Positions 1 through 10,205 of a stretch of 64,000 bases of DNA are shown piece after piece (within the stretch, counting starts at the first letter, position 1; each line of letters begins with the position of its first letter). The notes beneath the pieces were generated by a model. It was given only the letters and a program-made list of their open reading frames with translations. It was not told where the DNA came from and ran no database searches. The stretch comes from Azospirillum sp. TSH58 (GTDB taxonomy: Bacteria > Pseudomonadota > Alphaproteobacteria > Azospirillales > Azospirillaceae): NCBI RefSeq assembly GCF_003119115.1, contig NZ_CP022364.1, positions 1,688,001 through 1,752,000 of the forward strand. Reading direction: 5' to 3'. A program made the translations under genes and the position numbers.

Positions 1-1657
<1,657 letters not shown>

Positions 1658-1695
1658 GCCCGCCGCCGCACCCCGGTTCGTTGACCGGCTGCAGT

Positions 1696-1725
1696 TGACG
1701 TTACAGATGATGACGTTACAGATGA
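1696..1725. repeat. Perfect 15-bp tandem duplication
   Basis: The unit TGACGTTACAGATGA occurs twice with no gap, at 1696-1710 and 1711-1725. It lies directly before the hairpin that follows infB. It looks like a recent slippage or duplication product; no function is evident. Confidence 0.85.
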
Positions 1726-1756
1726 CAAGGGCGCCCATGCGCCCTTGTCGCGTTTT
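1724..1756 (+). terminator. Hairpin with short T-run between infB and rbfA
   Basis: An 11-bp perfect stem (1724-1734 with 1739-1749, four-base loop CCAT) is followed by TTTT at 1753-1756. It can act as a weak or partial terminator that lowers read-through from infB into rbfA, or as a processing hairpin. The T-run is short, so strong termination is not assured. Confidence 0.6.
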
Positions 1757-1801
1757 CGCGGAGGGGCGGACCCCTCCCGCACCGCATTCGGGATCGACAG
1801 C

Positions 1802-2377
1802 ATGAGAAAGAAACACGATCTGGCCGGAAAGCCGCCGTCCCAGCGCCAGCTCCGCATCGGCGAGGAAATCCGCCACGCCCTGGCGGACCTGTTCCGGCGC
1901 GGCGACTTCCACGACCCCGAACTGGCGGACCTGAACGTCACGGTGACCGAGGTGCGGATCAGCCCGGACCTGCGCAACGCCACCGCCTTCGTCACCCCGC
2001 TGGGCGGCGGCGCGATGGACGAGACGCTGACGGCCCTGCGCCGCGCCGCCCCCTTCCTGCGCGGCCAGGTCGCCCGCGCCATCAACCTGCGCCACGCCCC
2101 GACGCTGAGCTTCGAGGCCGACACCTCCTTCGACTATGCCGGGCGCATCGACGATATCCTGCACAGCCCGGCGGTCGCCCGCGACGTCGGCTACCGCTCG
2201 CTCGCCGACCGCGTGAACGGCGACGACGACCATGACGACGAGGACGACGGCTGGGACGAGGAGGAGGACGAGAACGCAACGGACGACCTCGACGGCGATG
2301 ACGACATCGACGACGGGGACGACGACGACGAGGATGAGGGCAACGGCGGCGAGGGCGAGGGGCGCCGTGGCTCGTAA
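1802..2377 (+). CDS. rbfA: Ribosome-binding factor A with long acidic tail
   Basis: RbfA is a 30S assembly factor needed for late 16S rRNA maturation. The ATG at 1802 is chosen because family homology begins there (MRKKHDL, then PSQRQLRIGEEIRHAL); the 19 in-frame codons upstream overlap the preceding terminator. The core is residues 1 to about 137. It includes the family signature VTEVRISPDLRNATAFV and the segment DDILHSPAVARDVG. The last 50 or so residues are almost entirely Asp, Glu and Gly, an extension beyond the usual 120-130 residue family length. The 3' end overlaps the truB start by 11 bases, implying translational coupling. Confidence 0.93.
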   Translation: MRKKHDLAGKPPSQRQLRIGEEIRHALADLFRRGDFHDPELADLNVTVTEVRISPDLRNATAFVTPLGGGAMDETLTALRRAAPFLRGQVARAINLRHAPTLSFEADTSFDYAGRIDDILHSPAVARDVGYRSLADRVNGDDDHDDEDDGWDEEEDENATDDLDGDDDIDDGDDDDEDEGNGGEGEGRRGS

Positions 2378-3305
2378 GCGCAAGGGCGAGCCGATCCATG
2401 GCTGGATCGTGCTGGACAAGCCGGCGGGGATGACCTCGACGCAGGCGCTGTCCAAGGTGCGGCGCCACCTCAACGCCGAAAAGGCCGGGCACGGCGGCAC
2501 GCTGGACCCCATCGCCACGGGCATCCTGCCCATCGCGCTGGGCGAAGCGACCAAGACCGTCTCCTACGCCATGGACGGCGAGAAGACCTACCGCTTCACC
2601 GTGGCCTGGGGCACCCGCACCACCACCGACGACCGCGAGGGCACGGCGGTGGAGACCTCCGCCGTGCGCCCCGACGCCGAGGCGATCCGCGCCGCTCTGC
2701 CCGCCTTCCTGGGCTTCGTCGAGCAGATCCCGCCGCAATACTGCGCGCTCAAGATCAACGGCGAGCGCGCCTACGACATGGCCCGCGAGGGGGAGGTGGT
2801 GGACATCGCCCCGCGCACCGTCCGCATCGACCGGCTGGAGCTGATCGAAACCCCGGACGCCGACCATGCGGTGCTGGAGGTGGATTGCGGCAAGGGCACC
2901 TATGTCCGCTCCATCGCCCGCGACCTCGCCCAGCGGTTGGGGACGGTGGGCCACATCCGCGATCTGCGACGCCTGCGCGTCGGGTCCTTCACGCTGGACG
3001 GGGCGATTTCCCTGGACGATCTGACGGCGATGGAGCAAGGTGCCGCGGTCGAAAGACTTCTGCTGCCGATCGAGACCGCGCTGGACGACATCCCGGCGCT
3101 GGCCCTGACGGACGCGGAAGCGCACCGACTGAAGCACGGCCAGACGGTGGCCCTCCTCACCCGGCAGGACCGCGAACGCCTCACGGCGCTGCGCGGTGAC
3201 GTTGGTGGGGATGGCACCGTTATTGCGCTTTTCGGTGGCAAGCCGGTGGCGCTGGCGCGCGTGGAGGGGGCGGAGGTCCGTCCGGTGCGCGTTCTCAACC
3301 TATGA
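2367..3305 (+). CDS. truB: tRNA pseudouridine-55 synthase
   Basis: TruB converts U55 in the T-loop of tRNAs to pseudouridine. The 312-residue protein shows HGWIVLDKPAGMTS at the N-terminus and GGTLDPIATGILP, which carries the catalytic Asp. KTYRFTVAWG and the lysine/tyrosine motif GKGTYVRSIARDL follow, with a PUA-like C-terminal part. The GTG at 2367 is preferred: conserved sequence starts just after it, GAGGGG lies a few bases upstream, and upstream codons are a Thr/Arg-rich shadow of the rbfA acidic tail. It overlaps rbfA and stands 15 bases before rpsO. Confidence 0.95.
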   Translation: MARKRKGEPIHGWIVLDKPAGMTSTQALSKVRRHLNAEKAGHGGTLDPIATGILPIALGEATKTVSYAMDGEKTYRFTVAWGTRTTTDDREGTAVETSAVRPDAEAIRAALPAFLGFVEQIPPQYCALKINGERAYDMAREGEVVDIAPRTVRIDRLELIETPDADHAVLEVDCGKGTYVRSIARDLAQRLGTVGHIRDLRRLRVGSFTLDGAISLDDLTAMEQGAAVERLLLPIETALDDIPALALTDAEAHRLKHGQTVALLTRQDRERLTALRGDVGGDGTVIALFGGKPVALARVEGAEVRPVRVLNL

Positions 3306-3320
3306 ACGATGGAGACCCCG

Positions 3321-3590
3321 ATGTCGATCACGCCCGATCGCAAGCAGGAACTCATTAAGGACTATTCCCGCGGCACCAACGACACCGGTTCGCCCGAGGT
3401 CCAGGTCGCGATCCTGTCCGAGCGCATCCGGAACCTGACCGAGCACCTGCAGGGCCACAAGAAGGACTTCCACTCCCGCCGTGGTCTGCTGGTGATGGTC
3501 GGTCAGCGCCGCCGTCTTCTCGACTATCTCAAGAAGAAGGACAACAGCCGCTACGCCACGCTCATCGAGCGTCTGGGCCTGCGTCGCTGA
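3321..3590 (+). CDS. rpsO: 30S ribosomal protein S15
   Basis: S15 is a primary 16S rRNA-binding protein of the 30S platform. The 89-residue product is full length: [17 protein letters not shown], then [28 protein letters not shown] and the basic [12 protein letters not shown]. The ATG at 3321 is preferred over the in-frame ATG at 3309 because GGAG at 3311-3314 is well spaced to it and S15 proteins begin M-S-I-T. A strong terminator lies downstream before pnp, as in the classical rpsO-pnp arrangement. Confidence 0.97.
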   Translation: MSITPDRKQELIKDYSRGTNDTGSPEVQVAILSERIRNLTEHLQGHKKDFHSRRGLLVMVGQRRRLLDYLKKKDNSRYATLIERLGLRR

Positions 3591-3727
3591 TTTCCAAAAG
3601 GCGTCCGTCCTGGTGACCGAACATCCGTCCCGATCAGCGCTCGACCCGCCGCACCGCGTTCCGGTGCACAGGGAAGCGGCGCGCTGGTTGGGGCGTTCGG
3701 CTGTTAGCGAAGGTATGTTCTAGTCAG

Positions 3728-3770
3728 ACGGCCGGCCCGGACCTTCCGGGACCGGCCGTTTGGTTTTTTT
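3728..3770 (+). terminator. Intrinsic terminator after rpsO
   Basis: A long GC-rich hairpin starts with ACGGCCGG near 3728 and its other arm ends at ACCGGCCGT (3751-3759). One bulge interrupts it. Seven T follow at 3764-3770. This should end much of the rpsO transcript and leave pnp to read-through or its own promoter. Confidence 0.85.
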
Positions 3771-3838
3771 AGCCCTTTTCGGGTTTTGCCCTTTGTTGGG
3801 TTTTCACATGCGGGGTCCGACGACCGATGACCCCGGCT

Positions 3839-3862
3839 TAGGCCAGCAATCCGGCGGGCCTA
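3839..3862 (+). promoter_or_regulatory. Small stem-loop in the pnp leader
   Basis: TAGGCC at 3839-3844 pairs with GGCCTA at 3857-3862, 24 bases before the pnp start. In enteric bacteria the pnp leader carries an RNase III-cut hairpin used for autoregulation. This stem is shorter and only suggests a similar role. The rest of the gap after the rpsO terminator shows no gene. Confidence 0.3.
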
Positions 3863-3886
3863 GGTGTCGGATGGAAGGAAGAATCC

Positions 3887-6010
3887 ATGTTCAAGGTTTT
3901 CCGCAAAGAAATCGAATGGGGTGGACGCAAGCTGACGTTCGAGACGGGCAAGATCGCCCGTCAGGCCGACGGCGCGGTGCTGGTCACCTATGGTGAGACC
4001 ACGGTCCTCTGCACGGTCGTCGGCGCCAAGTCGCCGAAGCCGGGCGTCGATTTCTTTCCGCTGACGGTCAATTACCAGGAAAAGTCCTTCGCAGCCGGCA
4101 AGATTCCCGGCGGCTTCTTCAAGCGTGAAGGCCGTCCGACGGAGAAGGAGACGCTGGTCAGCCGCCTGATCGACCGTCCCATCCGTCCGCTGTTCGCCGA
4201 TGGCTTCCGCAACGAGACGCAGGTCATCTGCACCGTGCTGAGCCACGATCTGGAGAACGATCCGGACATCGTCGCGATGGTCGGCACCTCCGCCGCGCTG
4301 ACGATCTCCGGCATCCCGTTCCTGGGTCCGATCGGCGCCGCCCGCGTCGGCTACATCGACGGCCAGTATGTGCTGAACCCGACCATGGACGCCGTTGACG
4401 GTTCCGCGCTCGACCTCGTGGTCGCCGGCACCCAGGACGGCGTGCTGATGGTCGAATCGGAAGCCAAGGAGCTGTCCGAGGAGGTCATGCTGGGCGCCGT
4501 GATGTTCGGTCACAGCGGTTTCCAGCCGGTCATCGACGCCATCATCGATCTGGCCGAAGAGTGCGCCAAGGAGCCGTGGGACCTGCCGGAGCCGGCCTAC
4601 GACCGCGCCGCGCTGAAGGCGAAGCTGCGCGCGACCGTCGGCGCCGACGTGGAGGCCGCCTACACCGAGACGGTCAAGCAGGTCCGCTACGAGAAGATCG
4701 GCGCCGCCAAGGCGAAGGCGCTGGAGGCTCTGGCCGAGGCCCATGAGACCCAGGCGATCGTGACCGAGTTCAAGGAGCTGGAGGCCGACATCCTGCGCGG
4801 CGCCGTTCTGAAGACCGGCCGCCGCATCGACGGCCGCGACACCAAGACGGTCCGCCCGATCGTGTCGGAGGTCGGCGTGCTGCCGCGCGCCCATGGTTCG
4901 GCGCTGTTCACCCGCGGCGAGACGCAGGCGCTGGTCGTCACCACGCTGGGCACCAGCCAGGACGAGCAGATCATCGACGCGCTGCAGGGCGAGTACCGCG
5001 AGCATTTCATGCTCCACTACAACTTCCCTCCGTACTCGGTGGGCGAGGCCGGCCGCATGGGCTCGCCGGGCCGCCGCGAGATCGGCCATGGCAAGCTGGC
5101 GTGGCGCGCCATCCACCCGCTGCTGCCGAAGAAGGAAGACTTCCCCTACACGCTCCGCGTGGTGTCGGAAGTGACCGAGTCCAACGGCTCGTCGTCGATG
5201 GCGACGGTCTGCGGCACCTCGCTGTCGCTGATGGACGCCGGCGCTCCGCTGGCGCGCCCGGTGGCCGGCATCGCCATGGGCCTGATCAAGGAGGACGACG
5301 GCTTCGCGGTCCTGTCGGACATCCTGGGTGACGAGGATCACCTGGGCGACATGGACTTCAAGGTGGCCGGCACCGACGCGGGCATCACCGCGCTCCAGAT
5401 GGACATCAAGATCACCTCGATCACCGAGGAGATCATGAAGATCGCCCTGGGCCAGGCCAAGGACGGCCGCCTGCACATCCTGGGCGAGATGTCCAAGGCC
5501 CTGACCGGCGCCCGCGAGGCGGTGAACGAGAACGCCCCGCGCATCACCGTGATCAACATCCCGAAGGAGAAGATCCGCGACGTGATCGGCTCCGGCGGCA
5601 AGGTGATCCGCGAGATCGTGGAGCAGACCGGCGCCAAGATCGACATCGAGGACGACGGCACGGTGAAGGTGGCCGCGGTGGACACCAAGGCCGCCCAGGC
5701 CGCCATCGACTGGATCAAGGGCATCGTCGCCGAGCCGGAAATGAACGTCGTCTACACCGGCAAGGTCGTGAAGGTCGTCGATTTCGGCGCCTTCGTGAAC
5801 TTCCTGGGTTCCCGCGACGGCCTCGTCCACATCTCCGAGCTGGCGCAGCAGCGCGTCGGCAAGGTGTCGGACGTGGTGTCGCAGGGTGACTCGGTGAAGG
5901 TGAAGGTCATCGGCTTCGACGACCGCGGCAAGGTGAAGCTGTCGATGAAGCAGGTCGATCAGGCCACCGGCGAAGACCTGACCAAGAAGGACGCTCCGGC
6001 GGCGCAGTAG
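3887..6010 (+). CDS. pnp: Polyribonucleotide nucleotidyltransferase (PNPase)
   Basis: PNPase is the phosphorolytic 3'-5' exoribonuclease of the RNA degradosome. The 707 residues match the usual length. Two RNase PH-like domains are separated by an alpha-helical linker; landmarks are [24 protein letters not shown] in domain 1 and the KTVRPI segment opening domain 2. A KH domain follows at about 553-612 ([15 protein letters not shown]), then an S1 domain at about 620-690 ([17 protein letters not shown]). A GGAAGGAAG ribosome-binding site precedes the ATG. The gene is closed by a strong terminator that also marks the edge of foreign DNA. Confidence 0.97.
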   Translation: MFKVFRKEIEWGGRKLTFETGKIARQADGAVLVTYGETTVLCTVVGAKSPKPGVDFFPLTVNYQEKSFAAGKIPGGFFKREGRPTEKETLVSRLIDRPIRPLFADGFRNETQVICTVLSHDLENDPDIVAMVGTSAALTISGIPFLGPIGAARVGYIDGQYVLNPTMDAVDGSALDLVVAGTQDGVLMVESEAKELSEEVMLGAVMFGHSGFQPVIDAIIDLAEECAKEPWDLPEPAYDRAALKAKLRATVGADVEAAYTETVKQVRYEKIGAAKAKALEALAEAHETQAIVTEFKELEADILRGAVLKTGRRIDGRDTKTVRPIVSEVGVLPRAHGSALFTRGETQALVVTTLGTSQDEQIIDALQGEYREHFMLHYNFPPYSVGEAGRMGSPGRREIGHGKLAWRAIHPLLPKKEDFPYTLRVVSEVTESNGSSSMATVCGTSLSLMDAGAPLARPVAGIAMGLIKEDDGFAVLSDILGDEDHLGDMDFKVAGTDAGITALQMDIKITSITEEIMKIALGQAKDGRLHILGEMSKALTGAREAVNENAPRITVINIPKEKIRDVIGSGGKVIREIVEQTGAKIDIEDDGTVKVAAVDTKAAQAAIDWIKGIVAEPEMNVVYTGKVVKVVDFGAFVNFLGSRDGLVHISELAQQRVGKVSDVVSQGDSVKVKVIGFDDRGKVKLSMKQVDQATGEDLTKKDAPAAQ

Positions 6011-6021
6011 CTTGTATGTTT

Positions 6022-6071
6022 TCAGGAATATGTGGGTGGAAACGTCCACATATTCCTGAGCTTCATTTTTT
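6022..6071 (+). terminator. Strong intrinsic terminator after pnp
   Basis: A perfect 14-bp stem (6022-6035 with 6046-6059, ten-base loop) is followed within a few bases by six T at 6066-6071. It ends the pnp transcript. The T-run overlaps the 3' end of the oppositely oriented NTPase gene, so the two genes converge on it. The stem itself is AT-richer than the surrounding core genome and may belong to the inserted DNA. Confidence 0.9.
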
Positions 6072-8954
6072 CGGATTCCGACTCCTTAGATGATCTTTTT
6101 GGGCTTCGCTCAAACCGTATACTCCGTCCAAACAGGCGTTTGATAGATCTGCTCCATCAAACTTGGCTCCCGAAAGGTCTGCGCGCATCAAATTTGCGTT
6201 GGACAGATTGGAATCACGAAAATCTGCATTTTGTAGGTTTGCGGCAGTAAAGTTTGCACTGATTAGATCGCATTTTATAAATTTTGCAGACGGCATATGC
6301 GTACCGTTAAAATCTGCACGACGCATAGACGATTCTCTGAAACTTGCATCAAAGAGTTTTGCAACTGAGAAGCGGGCGTTGCTCAGGTCGCATTCCAGGA
6401 AAGCTAAACTATTAATATCAGAACTGGAAAAGTTCGCACTTTCAGCATTGCACTCAGTAAAATTAACATTTTCTCCGGTTGCGTTCGCAAGATTAGCGTG
6501 GCTCAAGTTAGTCTTCACAAATTTTGTTCTAGTAATATTGCAGCGGCGAATGTTGCTATTTTCCAGGTTTGATGATTCAAATATTGAACCTGTTAAAACC
6601 GCACTTTTTAGCACACCGCCTGGGTAAATGAGGTTCTTAAAATGAAAGAATTCAAGAATTTCTAATGGTAAGTGGTCTTGATCTTTGTCGAAATCACCTT
6701 CTAGAGGAATTCTAAATTGCCTGGTAATTCTTGACAGTAGTTCACCAGCGTCATCACCATTGGGCCAATCGAATGTTGACGAGCTGCCTCTTTCTTCCTT
6801 ATTAGACGCGCGCATGCACGAGCTTATACACGCAACTAAAGCGATTTCTGCGTTCCGAACAGCCCGCAAAGCATCAGAAAAATGTGTAAATCGCCCATCA
6901 CTGATAAGTACACCATGTCGGGCAGAGTTTTCCAATAGTACCTTCAATAGGCTAGCAAATTGATCGCGACGAGATTGGCCAATTCTATCAATTTCCTCAC
7001 GCAACATTATTAAGAGATCATGATCTAATTGGGTATTGCCTGTAAGTTCAACCCAATTTAGCAATGAAGTATCAACATATTCACTTTTCTTGGTCATAGA
7101 AATAGATAAGCTTTCCACTTCACGAACTATTCTTTTTACGCAAAGAAATTCCTGAAACGACTTATGAGTAAATTCGAAAGATCTCTCGTTAAACCCCTCT
7201 CGAGGGACGCAAAAGAAGCTTTCAAGAACAACATTTAACCCGACGTCAAAAGCAGGAAATGCACCATCAAGAAGATAAGAAATAGAGTTTTTCTGAAAGT
7301 GATTACCAACAAACTTGTAGCTCACTGTACGAGAACCTGAATGCCATGCTGCGACTGCAATTTCTTCTAGTGTTTTGGACAGCTGTGCTGGAGTAAGAAC
7401 ATCAACTGACTCTTTTGTGCGATTTTCACGATGAACTCGTTCGGTGACAAGAGTGAATATACGGTTATAGAGACTAGAAATGTCTTTGATGTTCTGAATA
7501 GAGTGCTCACCCTCAATAAGAACGAGTTGTGCCAATAGATAGTTTAAAAGGGGCTGCCGTGTTAAATCTTCTAATCTTCTATCGGATCCACAAAGAAATT
7601 TAGGCATACCGTTCTCAAAGCCGAATCCTCGCCACCAATCGCCTCTTTGGTCGACATTAAGATCAGGACTTAGGTATCTTAGCTTGCGTGCATCATCGTC
7701 GTTAATAACGTATGGAAGGATATTCAATGTAAGGTGATGTGAGCTAATTGCCGCCGATGTGACAGTAGCCGAAACCGGTCTCCCGGCAATTAGGAGCAAG
7801 ATTGTGGTTGAGCGTTCATTGAGAGAAAGAGCGTATCGTTCTAGATCAGTTGTAAAATTCCGCACTATATTCTCGGACTCCTCACCGGCTCTCGCCAGCT
7901 CATCGAGTCCATCGAGTATAAGGATAATTGGATCACCAATATGGCCATTGAACTCTAAAAGAGGGTTATGACCTAAAGACCTTTCCAGGTAGCTAGACAG
8001 GGCTGCTTCAGAATTTCCACGATAGTTGATGCGGCTCAGGGGAATTAGAAGAACCTTTCTGTTCGACTGCGCCAACTGAGCTGCAAACATCTTAGTGAAG
8101 CTTGATTTCCCAGAGCCTGGTTCCCCGGATATAACTCTTATAAACTCATTCTTCGATTGCTTGGAAATCCAGCTATGCAACTCCTGGTCAAGCCAAACAA
8201 CATCCTTATCTTCAAAAATAGGTTGTTCACCTTGGTCTGCTTGCCCTATCTCATTTCTAGAAACTACGGGCTTCGAAGCTCTGGCTCGTATATAGACACT
8301 TCTAAGGTTCACAGCCGGTACCTTTTCTGCGTCGAGACAGAATAATGGTTCATCAACTAATACAACAAGCCGTTCTCTATACTCGCACCACTCCTCCATT
8401 TGTTTTGCCATGGAGTCCGCAAATGTTGGGAGAAGTATACTTTCCAAGGGTGCATACGAATTCCTATTTTTTCTCAACTCCCTTGCAATGAACTTTATGA
8501 AGTTCATCCTAATTGATCTGCTAATAGCATCCCTATGAGCTATAGGAACTCCAACAACGTTCTGAACATGGGATAGCATCGATATGACATCGTCAACAGC
8601 CTCCCATGACCAAGGCTTTCGGAACGCATCAGGCGTTAGTTCTATTGGTTTGCTGTGAGCAATTCCACCAATCCTATTTTCCAGCTCCCTGATATCTACA
8701 CTCGTAATAAGCTGTGGAGCCTTACGAAGGTAATCCTTCATTGTGCATTCTACAGCGCATAACAATGAAACATGGATGAGTTGATGTGCCAATCGCTCCG
8801 CATCATTACAAAATTTCTCATCCTCAGAAAGGTTAATGTTGAGAATATCAACTGATGTTTTCGCAGCTTCATAATAATCACCTTTAAACACATCCACGCT
8901 GACCTTTAACAATGTCTGTGCGATCCTTTTCCAATCAATTCTGACGTACACCAA
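6063..8954 (-). CDS. NACHT/STAND-like P-loop NTPase with C-terminal pentapeptide repeats
   Basis: The 963-residue protein has an alpha-helical N-terminal region of unknown fold (about 1-260) and then an NTPase module. Walker A is GEPGSGKS at 277-284, and Walker B is IILILDGLDELA at 343-354 with the double acidic pattern usual for NACHT ATPases. A sensor-like LLIAGRPV lies near 390. A helical middle region follows, then about 32 pentapeptide repeats at 784-945, rich in A-(D/N)-L/F-x-x. The start is uncertain: TTG at 8954 or GTG at 8951, the latter seven bases after GGAG. Base composition is clearly AT-rich against GC-rich neighbours, so transfer is likely. The architecture resembles bacterial NACHT proteins linked to phage defence; that role is inference. 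Confidence 0.85.
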   Translation of the reverse strand: MVYVRIDWKRIAQTLLKVSVDVFKGDYYEAAKTSVDILNINLSEDEKFCNDAERLAHQLIHVSLLCAVECTMKDYLRKAPQLITSVDIRELENRIGGIAHSKPIELTPDAFRKPWSWEAVDDVISMLSHVQNVVGVPIAHRDAISRSIRMNFIKFIARELRKNRNSYAPLESILLPTFADSMAKQMEEWCEYRERLVVLVDEPLFCLDAEKVPAVNLRSVYIRARASKPVVSRNEIGQADQGEQPIFEDKDVVWLDQELHSWISKQSKNEFIRVISGEPGSGKSSFTKMFAAQLAQSNRKVLLIPLSRINYRGNSEAALSSYLERSLGHNPLLEFNGHIGDPIILILDGLDELARAGEESENIVRNFTTDLERYALSLNERSTTILLLIAGRPVSATVTSAAISSHHLTLNILPYVINDDDARKLRYLSPDLNVDQRGDWWRGFGFENGMPKFLCGSDRRLEDLTRQPLLNYLLAQLVLIEGEHSIQNIKDISSLYNRIFTLVTERVHRENRTKESVDVLTPAQLSKTLEEIAVAAWHSGSRTVSYKFVGNHFQKNSISYLLDGAFPAFDVGLNVVLESFFCVPREGFNERSFEFTHKSFQEFLCVKRIVREVESLSISMTKKSEYVDTSLLNWVELTGNTQLDHDLLIMLREEIDRIGQSRRDQFASLLKVLLENSARHGVLISDGRFTHFSDALRAVRNAEIALVACISSCMRASNKEERGSSSTFDWPNGDDAGELLSRITRQFRIPLEGDFDKDQDHLPLEILEFFHFKNLIYPGGVLKSAVLTGSIFESSNLENSNIRRCNITRTKFVKTNLSHANLANATGENVNFTECNAESANFSSSDINSLAFLECDLSNARFSVAKLFDASFRESSMRRADFNGTHMPSAKFIKCDLISANFTAANLQNADFRDSNLSNANLMRADLSGAKFDGADLSNACLDGVYGLSEAQKDHLRSRNPKK

Positions 8955-8993
8955 CTCACTCCATCGGCATCTCTCTCGGAAATGTCGATGATG

Positions 8994-9164
8994 TTACTCT
9001 ATGTTTCTGTAGATGAGCAATATGGCGTGGTCGTAGCGGCCACGCTCATGCAGCTGCTTCACCCGGTAGCGGTCTGTGGTGGGGTAAGAACGCGGATCAA
9101 AACCCCGTCTCCATGCGTTCAAGCCATTGATTTTGCTCAGCATAGCGAAGGTTTTGATCTGCAC
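8994..9164 (-). CDS. Small open frame, possible remnant (unrecognised)
   Basis: A 56-codon frame opens at GTG (9164), or ATG seven codons in, just after an in-frame stop, and ends TAA at 8994. The peptide has a protein-like composition (segments such as NAWRRGFDPRSYP and KQLHERGRYDHAILLIYRN) but matches no family I can name. It lies directly upstream of the NTPase gene on the same strand, in DNA of intermediate GC. It could be the tail of a gene cut by the insertion, or a short protein carried with it. Its reality is unproven. Confidence 0.3.
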   Translation of the reverse strand: MQIKTFAMLSKINGLNAWRRGFDPRSYPTTDRYRVKQLHERGRYDHAILLIYRNIE

Positions 9165-9185
9165 TCTAAGTCCATTTTAGAACCG

Positions 9186-10079
9186 CTACAGCCGCCCCGC
9201 CCCGAACGTGTCACAGGCGTTCAATTCGCCCCGCTCCAGACCGGTGCGGAACCATTGCACCCGTTGGGCGGAACTGCCGTGGGTGAAGCTGTCCGGCGTC
9301 ACCGTGCCGCGCGACTGCTTCTGCAAGCGGTCGTCGCCGATGGCGCTGGCCGCCGTCAGGGCCTCCTCGACGTCGCCGGGCTCGATGATCTGGCGCTCGC
9401 GGTTGGCGTGGTTGGCCCACAGCCCGGCGAAGCAGTCGGCCTGAAGCTCCAGCCGCACCGACAGCCCGTTGGCCTCGGCCTGCGATCCGGCCTGCCGCTG
9501 GGCCTGCTGCACCCGGTCGGAAATGCCCAGCAGGTTCTGCACATGGTGGCCAACCTCGTGGGCGATCACATAGGCCTGGGCGAAGTCGCCCGGCGCGCGG
9601 AAACGGTCGCGCAGGTCGCGGTAGAAGCTGAGGTCGATGTACACCTTGCGGTCCTGCGGGCAGTAGAAGGGACCCATCGCCGCCTGGGCGAAGCCGCAGC
9701 CCGAATCCACCGTGCCGGAGAACAGCACCAGCGCCGGGTCCTGGTAGGTGCGGCCCAACTGCTGGAACTGGGCGGACCAAGTGTCCTCCGTGTCGGCGAG
9801 CACGACCGAGACGAAGCGCTTCAGCTCGTCGTCGCCACCGCCGCGCGGGGCGTCGGACTGCTCGTAACGGGCCTGCTCCTGCGGGGCGGTGCCTTGCAGC
9901 AGGTCCAGCGGGTTGATGCCCAGCAGGAGCGACACCACCACGATCACCGCCAGACCGCCGATGCCGATTCCGCCGCGCCCGATGGGGATGCCGATCCCGC
10001 CCGTGCGGAAGCCGCCGCTTCCCGGCGCGCCGCGCCGGTCCTCGACATTCTCGCTCTCGCGACCGTCCTGCCACCGCAT
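9186..10079 (-). CDS. ypfJ: Neutral zinc metallopeptidase, YpfJ family
   Basis: A membrane-anchored putative zinc protease of the YpfJ family (297 residues). A Gly-rich cytoplasmic N-terminus is followed by one membrane segment at about 41-54 (GGLAVIVVVSLLLG). The catalytic domain carries HEVGHH at 174-179 and a downstream ELQADCFAGLWA providing the third ligand region, with family landmarks CGFAQAAMGPFYCPQD and VYIDLSFY. The substrate is unknown. It is transcribed away from the TspO-like gene. Its 3' end is the right edge of the AT-rich insertion. Confidence 0.9.
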   Translation of the reverse strand: MRWQDGRESENVEDRRGAPGSGGFRTGGIGIPIGRGGIGIGGLAVIVVVSLLLGINPLDLLQGTAPQEQARYEQSDAPRGGGDDELKRFVSVVLADTEDTWSAQFQQLGRTYQDPALVLFSGTVDSGCGFAQAAMGPFYCPQDRKVYIDLSFYRDLRDRFRAPGDFAQAYVIAHEVGHHVQNLLGISDRVQQAQRQAGSQAEANGLSVRLELQADCFAGLWANHANRERQIIEPGDVEEALTAASAIGDDRLQKQSRGTVTPDSFTHGSSAQRVQWFRTGLERGELNACDTFGAGRL

Positions 10080-10205
10080 CGCCCGATCCTCCCCCGACGC
10101 ATTGCCAGAGGAAAACCGGCGAGGGGGCGTGGCTGTTCCGGCGCTCCGCCGGATGCGTCAACGCGGGCGCTTGACCGCAAGCGGGGCCGTGCCATCTCCT
10201 AAGGC

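Noticed and set aside
3860-6049. Long open frame (729 codons) opposite pnp
   Set aside because: Frame shadow of pnp caused by high GC; low-complexity His/Asp/Leu/Arg composition, no family motifs.
6010-9186. Insertion sequence or prophage carrying the NTPase gene
   Set aside because: No transposase, integrase, tRNA site or matching terminal repeats could be seen at the two edges; only the gene and a small frame are present.
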